Source: Rikenella sp031551865 (lineage in GTDB: Bacteria > Bacteroidota > Bacteroidia > Bacteroidales > Rikenellaceae). Taken from it: a stretch of 64,000 bases of DNA. The notes beneath the pieces are model-generated. The model made no database searches. It was not told the DNA's origin and saw only the letters and a list, made by a program, of their open reading frames with translations. Of this stretch, positions 42,278 to 51,009 are shown piece after piece (the stretch's first letter is position 1; the number at the start of each line of letters is the position of its first letter). Location of the stretch: positions 266,124 to 330,123 of the forward strand of contig JAVBMY010000001.1 in assembly GCA_031551865.1 (NCBI GenBank), read 5' to 3'. A program made the translations under genes and the position numbers.

Positions 42278-42449
42278 TATAACCAGTACTTTAGCGCAAA
42301 CCCGCCCACCACCCGCCCAGTTCAACTGGGCGGGTATTTTATTGGTTTTTAGTGCGTTATCTACATTGTGCTGTCTATGTTTGCAGTGTCAAACAACCGG
42401 AATAGCGGCCGCATTCCGGGGAAAGGCAAGAACGATACACATACGAACA

Positions 42450-42767
42450 ATGAACATTCAGGAATTGTTGAACAGCGGGGCGCACATCACCTTTTCGGTC
42501 GATGCCAAGGACTTAAAGGACTTCGCCCTGGCCGTGGCGGCGCAGACCCGCAGCGAGATCGAACGGGACATCGCCGAAAGTCGGAGTGAAATATATTACA
42601 CCTGCGAGCAGGTATCCAACATCTTAAACGTCGACAAAACCACCCTGTGGCGATGGTCGAAACGGGATTACCTGACCGCCATAAAGGTCGGCGGCCTGGT
42701 ACGCTACCGCAAATCAGATATCGACCGGATATTGAATTACGGAAAGAAAGGAGGACGCCATGAGTAA
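42450..42767 (+). CDS. Helix-turn-helix / excisionase-like DNA-binding protein
   Basis: 105 residues from the ATG at 42450. A longer upstream frame is Cys-rich non-coding sequence. The C-terminal half is a MerR/excisionase-type winged helix: YTCEQVSNILNVDKTTLWRW, then KRDYLTAIKVGGLVRYRKSDIDRIL. This is the helix_turn_helix_17 type found in accessory factors of Bacteroidetes integrative elements. It probably controls excision or replication genes. It overlaps the next gene by 8 bp. Confidence 0.85.
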   Translation: MNIQELLNSGAHITFSVDAKDLKDFALAVAAQTRSEIERDIAESRSEIYYTCEQVSNILNVDKTTLWRWSKRDYLTAIKVGGLVRYRKSDIDRILNYGKKGGRHE

Positions 42768-43344
42768 TCAAACTAAGGACTCTTTCGTGTTTTACCGGAG
42801 CTTTCACGATGCGATACAGGACTTGTCCGATCCGGATAAATTGTTGATCTACGATGCCATCACGCAATATGCGTTGGACCGTATAGAACCGGACTTGCAG
42901 GGATTTCCCAAAACCATCTTCAAACTGATCCGTCCCCAGATCGACGCTAACTGGCGGAGATACGAAAACGGGACAAAAGGCGGTGCTCCGACCGGTAATC
43001 GGAACGCCCTAAAACAACCTAAAAACAACCGAACGACAACCAAACCTCAACCTAATGTAAATGATAATGGTAATGTCAATGAAAAAGAGAATGGAGTTCC
43101 CAAAGGGACGAGCTTCGTCCCTCCCTCTCTCACTGAATTTGAAAGCTATTTCATAGAGAATGGATATTCCGCCGAAATGGCCAAACGGGCCTATACAGGA
43201 TACGACGTTGCCGGGTGGAAAGATTCCATCGGCAAACCCATCAGAAACTGGAAACAAAAATGTGTCCACGTGTGGTTTAAACCCGAAAACAACTCTTCAA
43301 ATTCCCCAAACCATGAGCTGCCTCCCCGTATCCTCAACATCTGA
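42760..43344 (+). CDS. DUF6291-like protein, replication-associated
   Basis: 194 residues. The N-terminus FVFYRSFHDAIQDLSDPDKL and the block KLIRPQIDANWRRYENGTKGGAPTGNRNA are typical of DUF6291 proteins found next to DnaB- or DnaC-type helicase genes on phages and elements. A low-complexity Asn/Thr stretch separates it from a C-terminal domain (FESYFIENGYSAEMAKRAYTGYDVAGWKDS ... WKQKC) often seen in helicase loaders. It overlaps the helicase gene by 32 bp. A helicase-loader or origin-binding role is likely from context. Confidence 0.75.
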   Translation: MSNQTKDSFVFYRSFHDAIQDLSDPDKLLIYDAITQYALDRIEPDLQGFPKTIFKLIRPQIDANWRRYENGTKGGAPTGNRNALKQPKNNRTTTKPQPNVNDNGNVNEKENGVPKGTSFVPPSLTEFESYFIENGYSAEMAKRAYTGYDVAGWKDSIGKPIRNWKQKCVHVWFKPENNSSNSPNHELPPRILNI

Positions 43345-44701
43345 GCCCGCCTTGCCTTCGCTCTGCGCACCCGAGGCTGAACGGTACGTGCTGGGGGCGT
43401 TGCTGACCGAACCGGAGCAATGCGCCGGGGTGGTCGGCCTGCTGGAGCCGGAGAGCTTTTACGATCCCAGGCACCAGGCTATTTACCGGGTTATCATAGG
43501 TATGTTCGATGCCGGGGAGGCGGTCGACCCGATGACCGTGGGACGTCGATTGGGAAAAGGGAATAGTACCAGCACCAGCGTATCCCCGGCTTACCTGGCC
43601 GGAATGATCCAAGCCGTCGGCAGCGCGTCGCATATCGAGGCCCATGCCCGGACGGTCAAAGAAAAACAGGTAGCCCGGCAGGTGATCAGGATCGGCCGTG
43701 AATTGACGGACATGGCCGCCGACCCGGGCCGGGACATCGACGAGGCGCTGCAGTTCATCGCCCAAGAGGCTGACCGGGTGAATACACTGGGCCTGGGCGG
43801 TAAGTTGGGCGGACACATTGGCGAGTCGCTGAAGAAATCCCTGACGATGGCTGAGAGCCGGGCCGCACGGGCCGGACGGGGCGAAACCACGGGTATTCCC
43901 ACCGGGCTCCGCGAACTCGACCGGCTGACCGGAGGCTGGCAAGGATCGCAACTGGTGATCCTGGCTGCCCGCCCGGCGATGGGCAAAACGGCGCTGATGC
44001 TCCACATGGCCAAGGCGGCGGCTAAAGCGGGCGTGCCCGTATCAATCTATTCGCTCGAAATGAGCCAGACCTCGCTGGCTGACCGGCTGCTGTTGTCCGA
44101 ATGTGCGGTGCCGCCGGACAATTTCCGAAACGGTCAACTCACCGCCGAAGACTGGCGGGCCTTGGAACTCGCCACGGACAGGTTGTCCCAGTTGCCGATC
44201 TATGTGGACGACAAGCCCACGGTGTCCATGCGTTACATCAAATCCCACAGCCGGGTGATGGCCCGGCAGGGCAAATGCAGCATGATCCTGATCGACTACC
44301 TGCAACTGGCCGATATGAGCACGGGTGACAAAACCCGCAACCGCGAACAGGAGGTCGCCCAGGCCAGCAGGCAGGCCAAGATCATCGCCAAAGAGCTCAA
44401 CGTGCCGGTGGTCCTGCTGTCGCAACTCTCCCGCAACGTCGAAGGGCGGGCCGATAAACGCCCGCTGCTCTCCGACCTGCGCGAATCGGGGGCTATCGAA
44501 CAGGACGCCGATATCGTGACCTTTATCCACCGCCCGGCCTATTACGGCATCGGAACGATCCCGACGGCCAGGAGCGGCCAACTCTCCACCGAGGGGCTGG
44601 GCATCCTCTCCGTGGCCAAGCAGCGCGACGGCGCCTGCGGCGATGTCGTGTTCCGGCATAACCCCGCCATGACGCAAATTGAAGATTGGGAAAGCATTTG
44701 A
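43313..44701 (+). CDS. Replicative DNA helicase, DnaB family
   Basis: 462 residues from the ATG at 43313, which gives the normal DnaB N-terminus (APEAERYVLGALLTEPEQ). The N-terminal hexamerisation domain spans about 20-125. The RecA-like domain has Walker A ARPAMGKTALM (about 218-228), Walker B MILIDYLQLADM, and LLSQLSRNVEGRADKRPLLSDLRESGAIEQDAD in the expected order. It is element-encoded, separate from the chromosomal dnaB. It suggests that the excised form, or a helper-driven form, replicates. Confidence 0.93.
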   Translation: MSCLPVSSTSEPALPSLCAPEAERYVLGALLTEPEQCAGVVGLLEPESFYDPRHQAIYRVIIGMFDAGEAVDPMTVGRRLGKGNSTSTSVSPAYLAGMIQAVGSASHIEAHARTVKEKQVARQVIRIGRELTDMAADPGRDIDEALQFIAQEADRVNTLGLGGKLGGHIGESLKKSLTMAESRAARAGRGETTGIPTGLRELDRLTGGWQGSQLVILAARPAMGKTALMLHMAKAAAKAGVPVSIYSLEMSQTSLADRLLLSECAVPPDNFRNGQLTAEDWRALELATDRLSQLPIYVDDKPTVSMRYIKSHSRVMARQGKCSMILIDYLQLADMSTGDKTRNREQEVAQASRQAKIIAKELNVPVVLLSQLSRNVEGRADKRPLLSDLRESGAIEQDADIVTFIHRPAYYGIGTIPTARSGQLSTEGLGILSVAKQRDGACGDVVFRHNPAMTQIEDWESI

Positions 44702-44851
44702 CCAAACAACCAGCCAAGGCTAAACCCGATCCATTTGCGGATTGGGAAAGCGCTTAACCGGATCACCACCCAAGAATGGTGAACTAAATCACCCCTGAAG
44801 ATTAACCCCGTGTTCCCTAAGAATTGAGGTTTCAAAAAAAATCAAACCACC

Positions 44852-45439
44852 ATGCCGAACCATTTCTCTTTCCCGACCCTGTATGATCGCACCCTCCAGG
44901 TCAGCATCGCCGACCTGAAGAAATGGGGCTACCTGAACCCCGGCCAATGGAAGTCCGGGAACATCACCTGGAGCCGCGACGGGGTCGTGACGGCGGATAT
45001 CGCTATCGGTGTCGATATGAGCGATATGGCGCCCTATCTGGAATTGAAGTACAAATACAAGGATGAGCCGAGGCACTATACCGTCCGGCTGGTCAAACGG
45101 CCTTCGAACCTGGGTAAGGGCTTCGTGTGGTATTTCCTGTGTCCCTCAACGCACAAACTCTGTCGCAAGCTGTACATGGTCGGGGGCTATTTCCTGCACC
45201 GCGAGGCGTTCCGTGGCTGCATGTACGATTCCCAGACCCGCAGCCATAAAACCCGAGACATCGACCGTGTATACGGCTCCTACTTCCGCGCCGACCAACT
45301 CTACGACCAACTGTACCGAAAATACTTCAAAACGCATTACGCCCGAAAGCCCACAAAACACTACCTGAGAATCAAGAAACAGATCGACCAGGCCGAAAGC
45401 ATACCATACTACGAAATAGAAAGGTTGATGATAAAGTGA
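44852..45439 (+). CDS. Hypothetical protein with degenerate zinc-ribbon-like core
   Basis: 195 residues. Its centre, VWYFLCPSTHKLCRKLYMVGG, then FLHREAFRGCMYDSQT, has the spacing of a family found on phages and mobile elements, in which a CP-x-CGRR pair and a CR-x-C pair bind zinc. Several of those positions are changed here (for example His-Arg for Cys-Arg). The N-terminus and C-terminus are unremarkable. Function unknown. Confidence 0.6.
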   Translation: MPNHFSFPTLYDRTLQVSIADLKKWGYLNPGQWKSGNITWSRDGVVTADIAIGVDMSDMAPYLELKYKYKDEPRHYTVRLVKRPSNLGKGFVWYFLCPSTHKLCRKLYMVGGYFLHREAFRGCMYDSQTRSHKTRDIDRVYGSYFRADQLYDQLYRKYFKTHYARKPTKHYLRIKKQIDQAESIPYYEIERLMIK

Positions 45440-45576
45440 CATATTCATATCGGGTATAAACGCTGAACATAGTGTTATGAAAATTGAATAATTAAGGAGT
45501 TTCCGAGCCAATGTTATACACGGGTTGTCATACCTGATTATTTGGTTACCTTTGGATACCAATACTGGTAATAGGA

Positions 45577-47358
45577 ATGACATGCCCAGGTTATAAAGAG
45601 AAAAATGAGGTAGGGAAGCAGATCTATACTATCCCTATTTTGTTTTTCTTTTTAATACTTGGTGTCTCCTTTTGTGATATCCAGGAGTTTGTCTTTCCCG
45701 AATTTACCCCGAAATGGTATTGGCTTTATACGGGTGTATCGATCTGCGGGCTGCTGTCTATTTTTATTGGGTGCGGGCGTAGAAGGAAGTTCGAACTGAT
45801 TGCCGGCTTATTGCTGTTTGCTTATTGCGTTATACGGGCTGTAAGCGGGCCATTTATATCGAGCTTGATTTCACTCTGTGCGTTATCATTTCTAATTTAT
45901 TACCTGGCCGGCACAGTAATTCAAAAACAGACATTCCGATACTTTGCCGCCGCGATTGCCATCGTCGCCCTTTTTCAGGCGCTATACGGCATCGCCCAAT
46001 ATGGAGGACTATTGTCATCCGGCTCTGTCAGCAGCTTCAGTGTAGTCGGGAACTTCGAGAACCCGGCGGGCTACGCCTCCATGCTGGCCTTCAGCTTGCC
46101 GTTTGTCTTTTATTTTCTCAATGCTTCCGGAAGATCTATCGAGAAGTATATAGCCGGAGGCATTTACGTCGCCGTTCTCGCGGCCATTGTTTTGTCGGGT
46201 TCCAGAGCGGGGATAATTGCCGCTGTAATTATAAGCCTGCTCTATATTCTGAATCGGAATAAGAGTCTTCTGCTTAAGACAGCACTTTGGAAAAAGGTGG
46301 CGGTCCTCTTCTTGATCTCCGTGGTGTTGTCGGGACTCTATTGGGTCAAGAAAGATTCCGCCGACGGGCGGATGCTGATCTGGCGGTGCACCTGGGACAT
46401 GATCAAGGAGAAACCCCTCTTCGGACATGGATACAAAAGCTTCGAGGCCGAATACATGCTTTATCAGGCGCGTTATTTCGAACAACATCCGGACAGCGAA
46501 TTTGTGCCGTTGGCCGATAACGTGAAACACCCGTTCAATGAATGTTTATTGTTGATCGCCGAGTTTGGGTTAGTAGCTTCTCTATTTTTGGCGCTCGTTT
46601 TCGCAGGAGTGATCCGGAGATATTGGCGGCACCCCGGAGACGAGCAGCTCATCCTGATGATGGTGCTGGCGGCGACATTTGTTTTCTCCTGCTTTTCGTA
46701 TCCGTTCCAGTATCCGTTCACCTGGCTGATCGTCGGATTTAGTTTGGGCGCTTTACCGGTATTGGCTTATCCAGATGATGCGCGCTCGAAAAGGCATTGG
46801 ACTTGGCGGTTCTTTGTTTCCTTAGCCTCTACGGTAGTGCTATGTTTCACTATCCGGGATATATATTATGAGCATCGGTGGTTCAAGGCGGTAAAACAAG
46901 CTGAGGCGGGGCGGGACATGACGTATGAATACGAGCGGTTATATCCCTATTTCATGAGCAACTATCAGTTCGTTTATACCTATGCCGTGGAGTTGAACCG
47001 GACGGGCCGTTGGGACCAAAGCCTGGCGATGATCACGGCCTGCGAGCCGATGATGAACGATTACGACGTGCAGATGCTCAAGGCCGACGATTATAAAAAG
47101 TTGCGGGATTTTCAGAAGGCGAAAGATGGCTATGTGCTGGCGTCGCAGATGTGCCCCAACCGCTTTATGCCGCTGTATGAACTGGTCAATGCATATGATA
47201 GCTTGGGGCAACCGGAAATGGCCCTGCAACTGGCCCTCGAGATCATCGATAAACCGGTGAAGGTGCCCTCAGCGGCCATTACGGTGATTAAAACGAGAAT
47301 GCAGAAACGGATTGGACAAGATGTTGCCGATCAAGTATCCGATAGCGGTGATAATTAA
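45577..47358 (+). CDS. O-antigen-ligase-like (Wzy_C) membrane protein with C-terminal TPR region
   Basis: 593 residues. About 11-12 transmembrane helices cover residues 15-430, with a large periplasmic loop in the Wzy_C position (SADGRMLIWRCTWDMIKEKPLFGHG, then ADNVKHPFNECLLLIAEFGL). That arrangement is used by O-antigen ligases, Wzy polymerases and PglL-type protein O-glycosyltransferases. The last 150 residues are TPR-like helices (YTYAVELNRTGRWDQSLAMI, PLYELVNAYDSLGQPEMALQL). It is an element cargo gene. Which acceptor (lipid A, polymer or protein) cannot be told. A convergent terminator follows at 47403. Confidence 0.82.
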   Translation: MTCPGYKEKNEVGKQIYTIPILFFFLILGVSFCDIQEFVFPEFTPKWYWLYTGVSICGLLSIFIGCGRRRKFELIAGLLLFAYCVIRAVSGPFISSLISLCALSFLIYYLAGTVIQKQTFRYFAAAIAIVALFQALYGIAQYGGLLSSGSVSSFSVVGNFENPAGYASMLAFSLPFVFYFLNASGRSIEKYIAGGIYVAVLAAIVLSGSRAGIIAAVIISLLYILNRNKSLLLKTALWKKVAVLFLISVVLSGLYWVKKDSADGRMLIWRCTWDMIKEKPLFGHGYKSFEAEYMLYQARYFEQHPDSEFVPLADNVKHPFNECLLLIAEFGLVASLFLALVFAGVIRRYWRHPGDEQLILMMVLAATFVFSCFSYPFQYPFTWLIVGFSLGALPVLAYPDDARSKRHWTWRFFVSLASTVVLCFTIRDIYYEHRWFKAVKQAEAGRDMTYEYERLYPYFMSNYQFVYTYAVELNRTGRWDQSLAMITACEPMMNDYDVQMLKADDYKKLRDFQKAKDGYVLASQMCPNRFMPLYELVNAYDSLGQPEMALQLALEIIDKPVKVPSAAITVIKTRMQKRIGQDVADQVSDSGDN

Positions 47359-47402
47359 CCAAGGGATTCTCTTCGGTCTTGCTTGTTTGATAAGGCCCGA
47401 CT

Positions 47403-47438
47403 AAAAAGGCCGCAGGGTTTCCTTCCCACGGCCTTTTT
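47403..47438. terminator. Bidirectional terminator
   Basis: AAAAAGGCCG and CGGCCTTTTT pair around a partly paired GC-rich centre. The A and T runs serve the ligase gene (+) and the exported partner gene (-). Confidence 0.85.
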
Positions 47439-47471
47439 AACTAGCGGCTGCCTTTCACAGCAATTGACGCA

Positions 47472-48227
47472 TCAATAGTTCAACAATTCCAGATACTTCT
47501 GGGCGTCGAAGGTACCCTCCTCGGCATCATTGACCATTTGGGCACAGATGTCAGTCAGCTTGAGGAAGTCGTCTTCCGGCTCATGGTATTTCAGGGTCCA
47601 GACTTGGTCGCCAACCACGCAGCGGAAAGTGACCGAGATACCATCTCGAACTCCCTGGCCTTTTATCTCTGCCGGCGAAGTGACCAATGCTATAAAGGCT
47701 TTGGCATATAGTTTCCGTGCCAGCGAATCGTTTACCGGGAAGAATATGGTTTTGACTTCATATAGTTTGGCGCTCTCTTCCTGGTGTTTGGCCAATACAG
47801 TACGCGTTACTTGACGCAATGCCTCCCCCTCAAGCCCCTCCGCCTTGGCGATCAGCATACTCTGATAATAGGGGTACTCTTCGTTTATTCTTGATTCTAC
47901 CTCTTGCCAATTCAGCACCCGTTTTATTTCAAGCATCCAGAAACCATTGGCCGGATCGCGGAAAATCCGAAGACCGTAAGAACCCGAAAACGACGGGGCG
48001 ACGTAGAACTCAAACGGAGCGTTGGAATCACCGAAGAAGAGCTTCTCTACCGGAGTTTTGTTATCGAGGTTGTACACCTTTTCGTTCGGCGTATCCTTGA
48101 CGAGATTATTCTCGATAGTTCTAGTAGCTCTGGTCTCTAGTATTAATTCCCCCTTAAGAATTTTGGAGGAAGAAGCATGTGAACCACAGAAAATCAATCC
48201 AAAGGCTACTAATAATGTCCGTTTCAT
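47472..48227 (-). CDS. Exported partner of the element's JAB-like lipoprotein
   Basis: 251 residues from the ATG at 48227 (a TTG two codons earlier is possible). The signal peptide MKRTLLVAFGLIFCGSHASS is followed by a mature domain without a recognised family (GELILETRATRTIENNL ... GLRIFRDPANGFWMLEIKRV ... VTFRCVVGDQVWTLKYHEPE). The start codon is 2 bp past the stop of the lipoprotein gene, the same arrangement as at 24791/24794. It is likely periplasmic, and an immunity-, inhibitor- or substrate-type role is inferred from that parallel. Its sequence is not obviously similar to the partners at 23.6-24.8 kb. Confidence 0.72.
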   Translation of the reverse strand: MKRTLLVAFGLIFCGSHASSSKILKGELILETRATRTIENNLVKDTPNEKVYNLDNKTPVEKLFFGDSNAPFEFYVAPSFSGSYGLRIFRDPANGFWMLEIKRVLNWQEVESRINEEYPYYQSMLIAKAEGLEGEALRQVTRTVLAKHQEESAKLYEVKTIFFPVNDSLARKLYAKAFIALVTSPAEIKGQGVRDGISVTFRCVVGDQVWTLKYHEPEDDFLKLTDICAQMVNDAEEGTFDAQKYLELLNY

Positions 48228-48229
48228 AA

Positions 48230-49036
48230 TCAATCGTTATTATACCTGTAAAAAGAACCATTATAATAAATGGCTTCTGCAAATTCGGTATATCTCACTT
48301 CTTTATCTTGCGGAGAAGCAGTGGAGCTGTCCCGATGTGTATGCGCAACCATTATAACTGCGCTATTATTTCCCCCTTCAGGATAGTATGCCATACCATC
48401 GCTTCCTCTTGAAAACATGGGATAACGAGCCCTCGTAGAAGTGTTACTGCCGTGTTTATAGATGAAACATCCGCCATCAGCATATCCAATTATCACCACT
48501 TCCACATAATCATCACTACCCATGTGTCCATCAAGGAAATTGAAAATCCCCATCCATTCGTCAATTCGAGCTTTAGTTCTCAATTGATATACATTAATCC
48601 CGAGGTCAAATAATTTATCGTTGACAGTTACCGAGTTCTGGGTACAATATTGTACATAATCTCCTCTCAAACTTAAGGGAAATGAGGTAATCTGAGGGAA
48701 CTTCTTAAGCAGAATCGATTTCTCATCATTAAATGCAGCGACTTTATCTTCAATTCTTGGAGGAAAACCAGGTAGGTGCATCACCATCCTCCCATCTTCT
48801 TCGACCCATTCGAGCTTGGATAAATCAATTGTGCTAAAATAAGCCCTAAGATCGATTATGGATTGTTGAAGGTCATACCCTGCAATGACATACGCTTCCA
48901 GCTCCGGAGAGTTAGCAATGGCGGGATCTAAAGAGTTCGCGGTGTGTTCTTTTTCGCATCCGGTCATCGTAAATACGCTGCCGGCAACCACGGCTACAAA
49001 AGCCGCGGCAGAGAGTAACAGGTGTTTTTTTTTCAT
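48230..49036 (-). CDS. Lipoprotein with JAB-like metallopeptidase signature
   Basis: 268 residues. The signal is MKKKHLLLSAAAFVAVVAGS with lipobox MTGC (Cys27). The middle is helical and unrecognised. The C-terminal 70 residues look like a JAB/DUF4329-type fold: VEVVIIGYADGGCFIYKHG, a PMFSRGSDGMAYYPEGG turn, then VIMVAHTHRDSSTASPQD with H232-x-H234-x6-S241-x-x-D244. The His-Ser spacing is one residue shorter than the classic JAMM range, so zinc binding is likely but not certain. First in a two-gene unit with the exported partner. An AT-rich upstream region separates it from the divergent transglutaminase-like gene. Confidence 0.72.
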   Translation of the reverse strand: MKKKHLLLSAAAFVAVVAGSVFTMTGCEKEHTANSLDPAIANSPELEAYVIAGYDLQQSIIDLRAYFSTIDLSKLEWVEEDGRMVMHLPGFPPRIEDKVAAFNDEKSILLKKFPQITSFPLSLRGDYVQYCTQNSVTVNDKLFDLGINVYQLRTKARIDEWMGIFNFLDGHMGSDDYVEVVIIGYADGGCFIYKHGSNTSTRARYPMFSRGSDGMAYYPEGGNNSAVIMVAHTHRDSSTASPQDKEVRYTEFAEAIYYNGSFYRYNND

Positions 49037-49193
49037 AAGGTGGGTGTTAAGTGATTAATGGCATACATTCCCGTCCATTTTCCTGGAAGGAATGTGCCCG
49101 AAAGATATGAAAAAAATGTTAATTACGCGCACCTCGTAGATTATTCACGATATTTTTACGTAAATGGCATAGTGATATGTGATTAAGAATTTG

Positions 49194-49201
49194 TATTTTT
49201 G
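49194..49201 (+). promoter_or_regulatory. -7 box (TATTTTTG) of the transglutaminase-like gene
   Basis: Matches TAnnTTTG, 23 bp before the ATG at 49225, in an AT-rich divergent region (49037-49224). Confidence 0.55.
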
Positions 49202-49224
49202 AGCAATTCAATCAAACTCACCTT

Positions 49225-50805
49225 ATGTCATTTAAGAATTTTATCCTGTTATGGGCGAGTTTAGCCATAATGAGCACGGTTTGTGTGAGTTGCGGTCCAA
49301 ACGCGGCGAACGATTCATTAAACGAGGTTTTGTCCCAATCCGGTTCTAACCGTGCCGAGCTACAACGGGTATTAGACCATTACCGCAAGGCGGGCGATAC
49401 CGCCAAGCTCAGCGCCGCCGAATTCCTGATCGCCCATATGCCCGGCCTCGAAACTCAGTCGTTCGGTCTGTTCACCCAAGCGGGAGAGCAGGCAGATTTC
49501 CCGCTGTACCGTGATGATATCACGAATGAGAACTTTACTAGGAAATTGGATTCTCTCGGACTTCGCCCCTTACCGTACATCACCTCTGATCTCGAAACAA
49601 TTAAGGCGGACTACTTGATAAGAAACATAGACCTCGCTTTTGAGGCCTGGCAGGGCAATTCTTGGTCGCAGGGCTACACCGAAGAACTGTTCCGCGAATA
49701 CATCTTGCCGCACCGCATCGACACCGAAGACCTCTCCGATTGGCGTACTTTTTTCGTCGAACGCTACCGCCCGATGATCGATACGATGACCGCGCCGAAG
49801 ACTGTCCGGAACGTGGCCTCGCTAATAATCAAAGAAGTGAACAGCTGGTTGGTATTCAGTTACGATGCCCTGATGCTTAAGCCCGCGATGACTCCCGCCG
49901 AGGCGTACGGGCACGGCCTGGGCGAGTGCAACAACATTGCCGATATCTTCGTACTGGCCTTGCGGGCCATGGGCATTGCCGCCACGAAAGACGTGATCCC
50001 CGTGTGGGGCTCGTCGTATGGAGGCCACGCCGAGGCGATGTACTTCGACGAACTAGGACAGCCTGTATTGGTATCCACGGGCAATCCCCTCGGTGCATCG
50101 CCCGTGCGAGTCTACCGTACGCGCTATTCCCTCGGGCCCGCCTGCGATGCGGTGGCCGACGATCCGCGCTACGAAGATGTGACGGCGCAGTATGTCGCTG
50201 TGTCGGATATCAGTTTGGTAATACTACTTCCGGAGCTTCACGCATCCACAGCCCCGGCCAGCGGCTTTGTGGCTTTGGCCGTCTATAATAACGAAGGCTG
50301 GCGTCCGGCGGTCTCGTCGTTAGGAATGCGCGAGGGGTATGCCGTTTCGGGCGACTCCGCAACAGTATATGATTTCCGAGGGATTAGCCGGGGCGTGATC
50401 TACCGTCCGGTCCGGATGAATTCCCTCGGGGCTATGGAGCCTGTGGGCGATCCAGCGTGCCTCGATGCGCGCGGGAATGTTTCGTATATGGTGGCCGACA
50501 CGGCGCACCGGGTGGATATGGACCTGACCTACGCCGCGACGCCCGCCCAGCAGACCATGCTGATAAGGCCGCAGGACGGGGCTGCGTTTGTACCCGCCGA
50601 CTACAAACTATTGTATTGGTCAGAAGGCCATTGGGCAGAGCACCCGCAGCCTATTATCCACTCACGCGGCAAGGACGGGCAACCGGCCCTGGTGATCCGC
50701 GGCGTGCCTTCCGGTACATTCTACCGACTGGTCGACCGCCACACGGGCAAAACTTTCCGCAACCGCCCGTTTACCCTCTGGAGAGATAGGTTCGAAAGGT
50801 ATTAA
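49225..50805 (+). CDS. Transglutaminase-like lipoprotein
   Basis: 526 residues with a lipobox at the end of its signal (MSTVCVSC, Cys30). Residues 40-200 are helical. A transglutaminase-like core follows, with Cys235 in GLGECNNIADIFVLALRAMG, His268 in SSYGGHAEAMYFD and Asp275, the expected Cys-His-Asp order. The last 220 residues are beta-rich (for example VYDFRGISRGVIYRPVRMN). Such domains act as peptidases, cross-linkers or protein-modifying enzymes. It is element cargo, transcribed away from the JAB-like gene and ending just before the right attachment site. Confidence 0.78.
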   Translation: MSFKNFILLWASLAIMSTVCVSCGPNAANDSLNEVLSQSGSNRAELQRVLDHYRKAGDTAKLSAAEFLIAHMPGLETQSFGLFTQAGEQADFPLYRDDITNENFTRKLDSLGLRPLPYITSDLETIKADYLIRNIDLAFEAWQGNSWSQGYTEELFREYILPHRIDTEDLSDWRTFFVERYRPMIDTMTAPKTVRNVASLIIKEVNSWLVFSYDALMLKPAMTPAEAYGHGLGECNNIADIFVLALRAMGIAATKDVIPVWGSSYGGHAEAMYFDELGQPVLVSTGNPLGASPVRVYRTRYSLGPACDAVADDPRYEDVTAQYVAVSDISLVILLPELHASTAPASGFVALAVYNNEGWRPAVSSLGMREGYAVSGDSATVYDFRGISRGVIYRPVRMNSLGAMEPVGDPACLDARGNVSYMVADTAHRVDMDLTYAATPAQQTMLIRPQDGAAFVPADYKLLYWSEGHWAEHPQPIIHSRGKDGQPALVIRGVPSGTFYRLVDRHTGKTFRNRPFTLWRDRFERY

Positions 50806-50846
50806 AGTCTTAGATATTTAATGCCCGGCGACCTAAAATCTGCTAC

Positions 50847-50868
50847 GAGTGGTGCATTCGTGGTGCAA
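50847..50868. promoter_or_regulatory. Right arm-type repeat pair
   Basis: GAGTGGTGCA-TTC-GTGGTGCAA matches the pair at 39340-39362 in sequence, spacing and orientation and lies 57 bp inside the right end. Likely recombinase arm sites. Confidence 0.6.
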
Positions 50869-50877
50869 TCTGCAAAA

Positions 50878-50920
50878 TAAAAAACGACAACCGATTGAAT
50901 ATCAGTTGTCGTTTCTTTTT
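50878..50920. terminator. Bidirectional terminator next to attR
   Basis: AAAACGACAAC and GTTGTCGTTT pair around 13 bases, followed by CTTTTTG on the plus strand and a T run on the minus strand. It can end both the lipoprotein gene (+) and tRNA-Leu (-). Confidence 0.85.
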
Positions 50921-50922
50921 GT

Positions 50923-51009
50923 TGGTGCCCAGGACAAGAGTCGAACTTGCACACCATTACTGGCACTACCTCCTGAGAGTAGCGTGTCTACCAATTTCAC
51001 CACCTGGGC
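50923..51009 (-). tRNA. tRNA-Leu (CAG), element attachment site
   Basis: On the minus strand GCCCAGG ... CCTGGGC-A-CCA form the acceptor, with CCA encoded. The anticodon arm CTACT-CTCAGGA-GGTAG gives anticodon CAG. The T-arm GCAAG-TTCGACT-CTTGT is normal, and a class II variable arm is present. The 3' 13 bases (50925-50937) are the attR core. The element lies on the 3' side, so the tRNA stays intact. Confidence 0.93.
50925..50937. other. attR core
   Basis: Exact copy of 39198-39210, formed by the tRNA-Leu acceptor 3' strand and the adjoining T-stem base. Confidence 0.8.

Larger units (their letters stand above)
39198..50937. mobile_element. Integrated element in the 3' end of tRNA-Leu (about 11.7 kb)
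   Basis: Bounded by the 13-bp direct repeat at 39198-39210 and 50925-50937. Contents from the left are a tyrosine recombinase, an unknown protein, a HTH/excisionase-like protein, DUF6291-like and DnaB-type replication genes, an unknown Cys-containing protein, then cargo: an O-antigen-ligase-like/TPR protein, an exported partner with a JAB-like lipoprotein, and a transglutaminase-like lipoprotein. Arm-type repeats lie just inside both ends. No relaxase, transfer or capsid gene is seen, so its own mobility is uncertain. It may be an integrative element relying on a helper, or a satellite. Confidence 0.85.
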
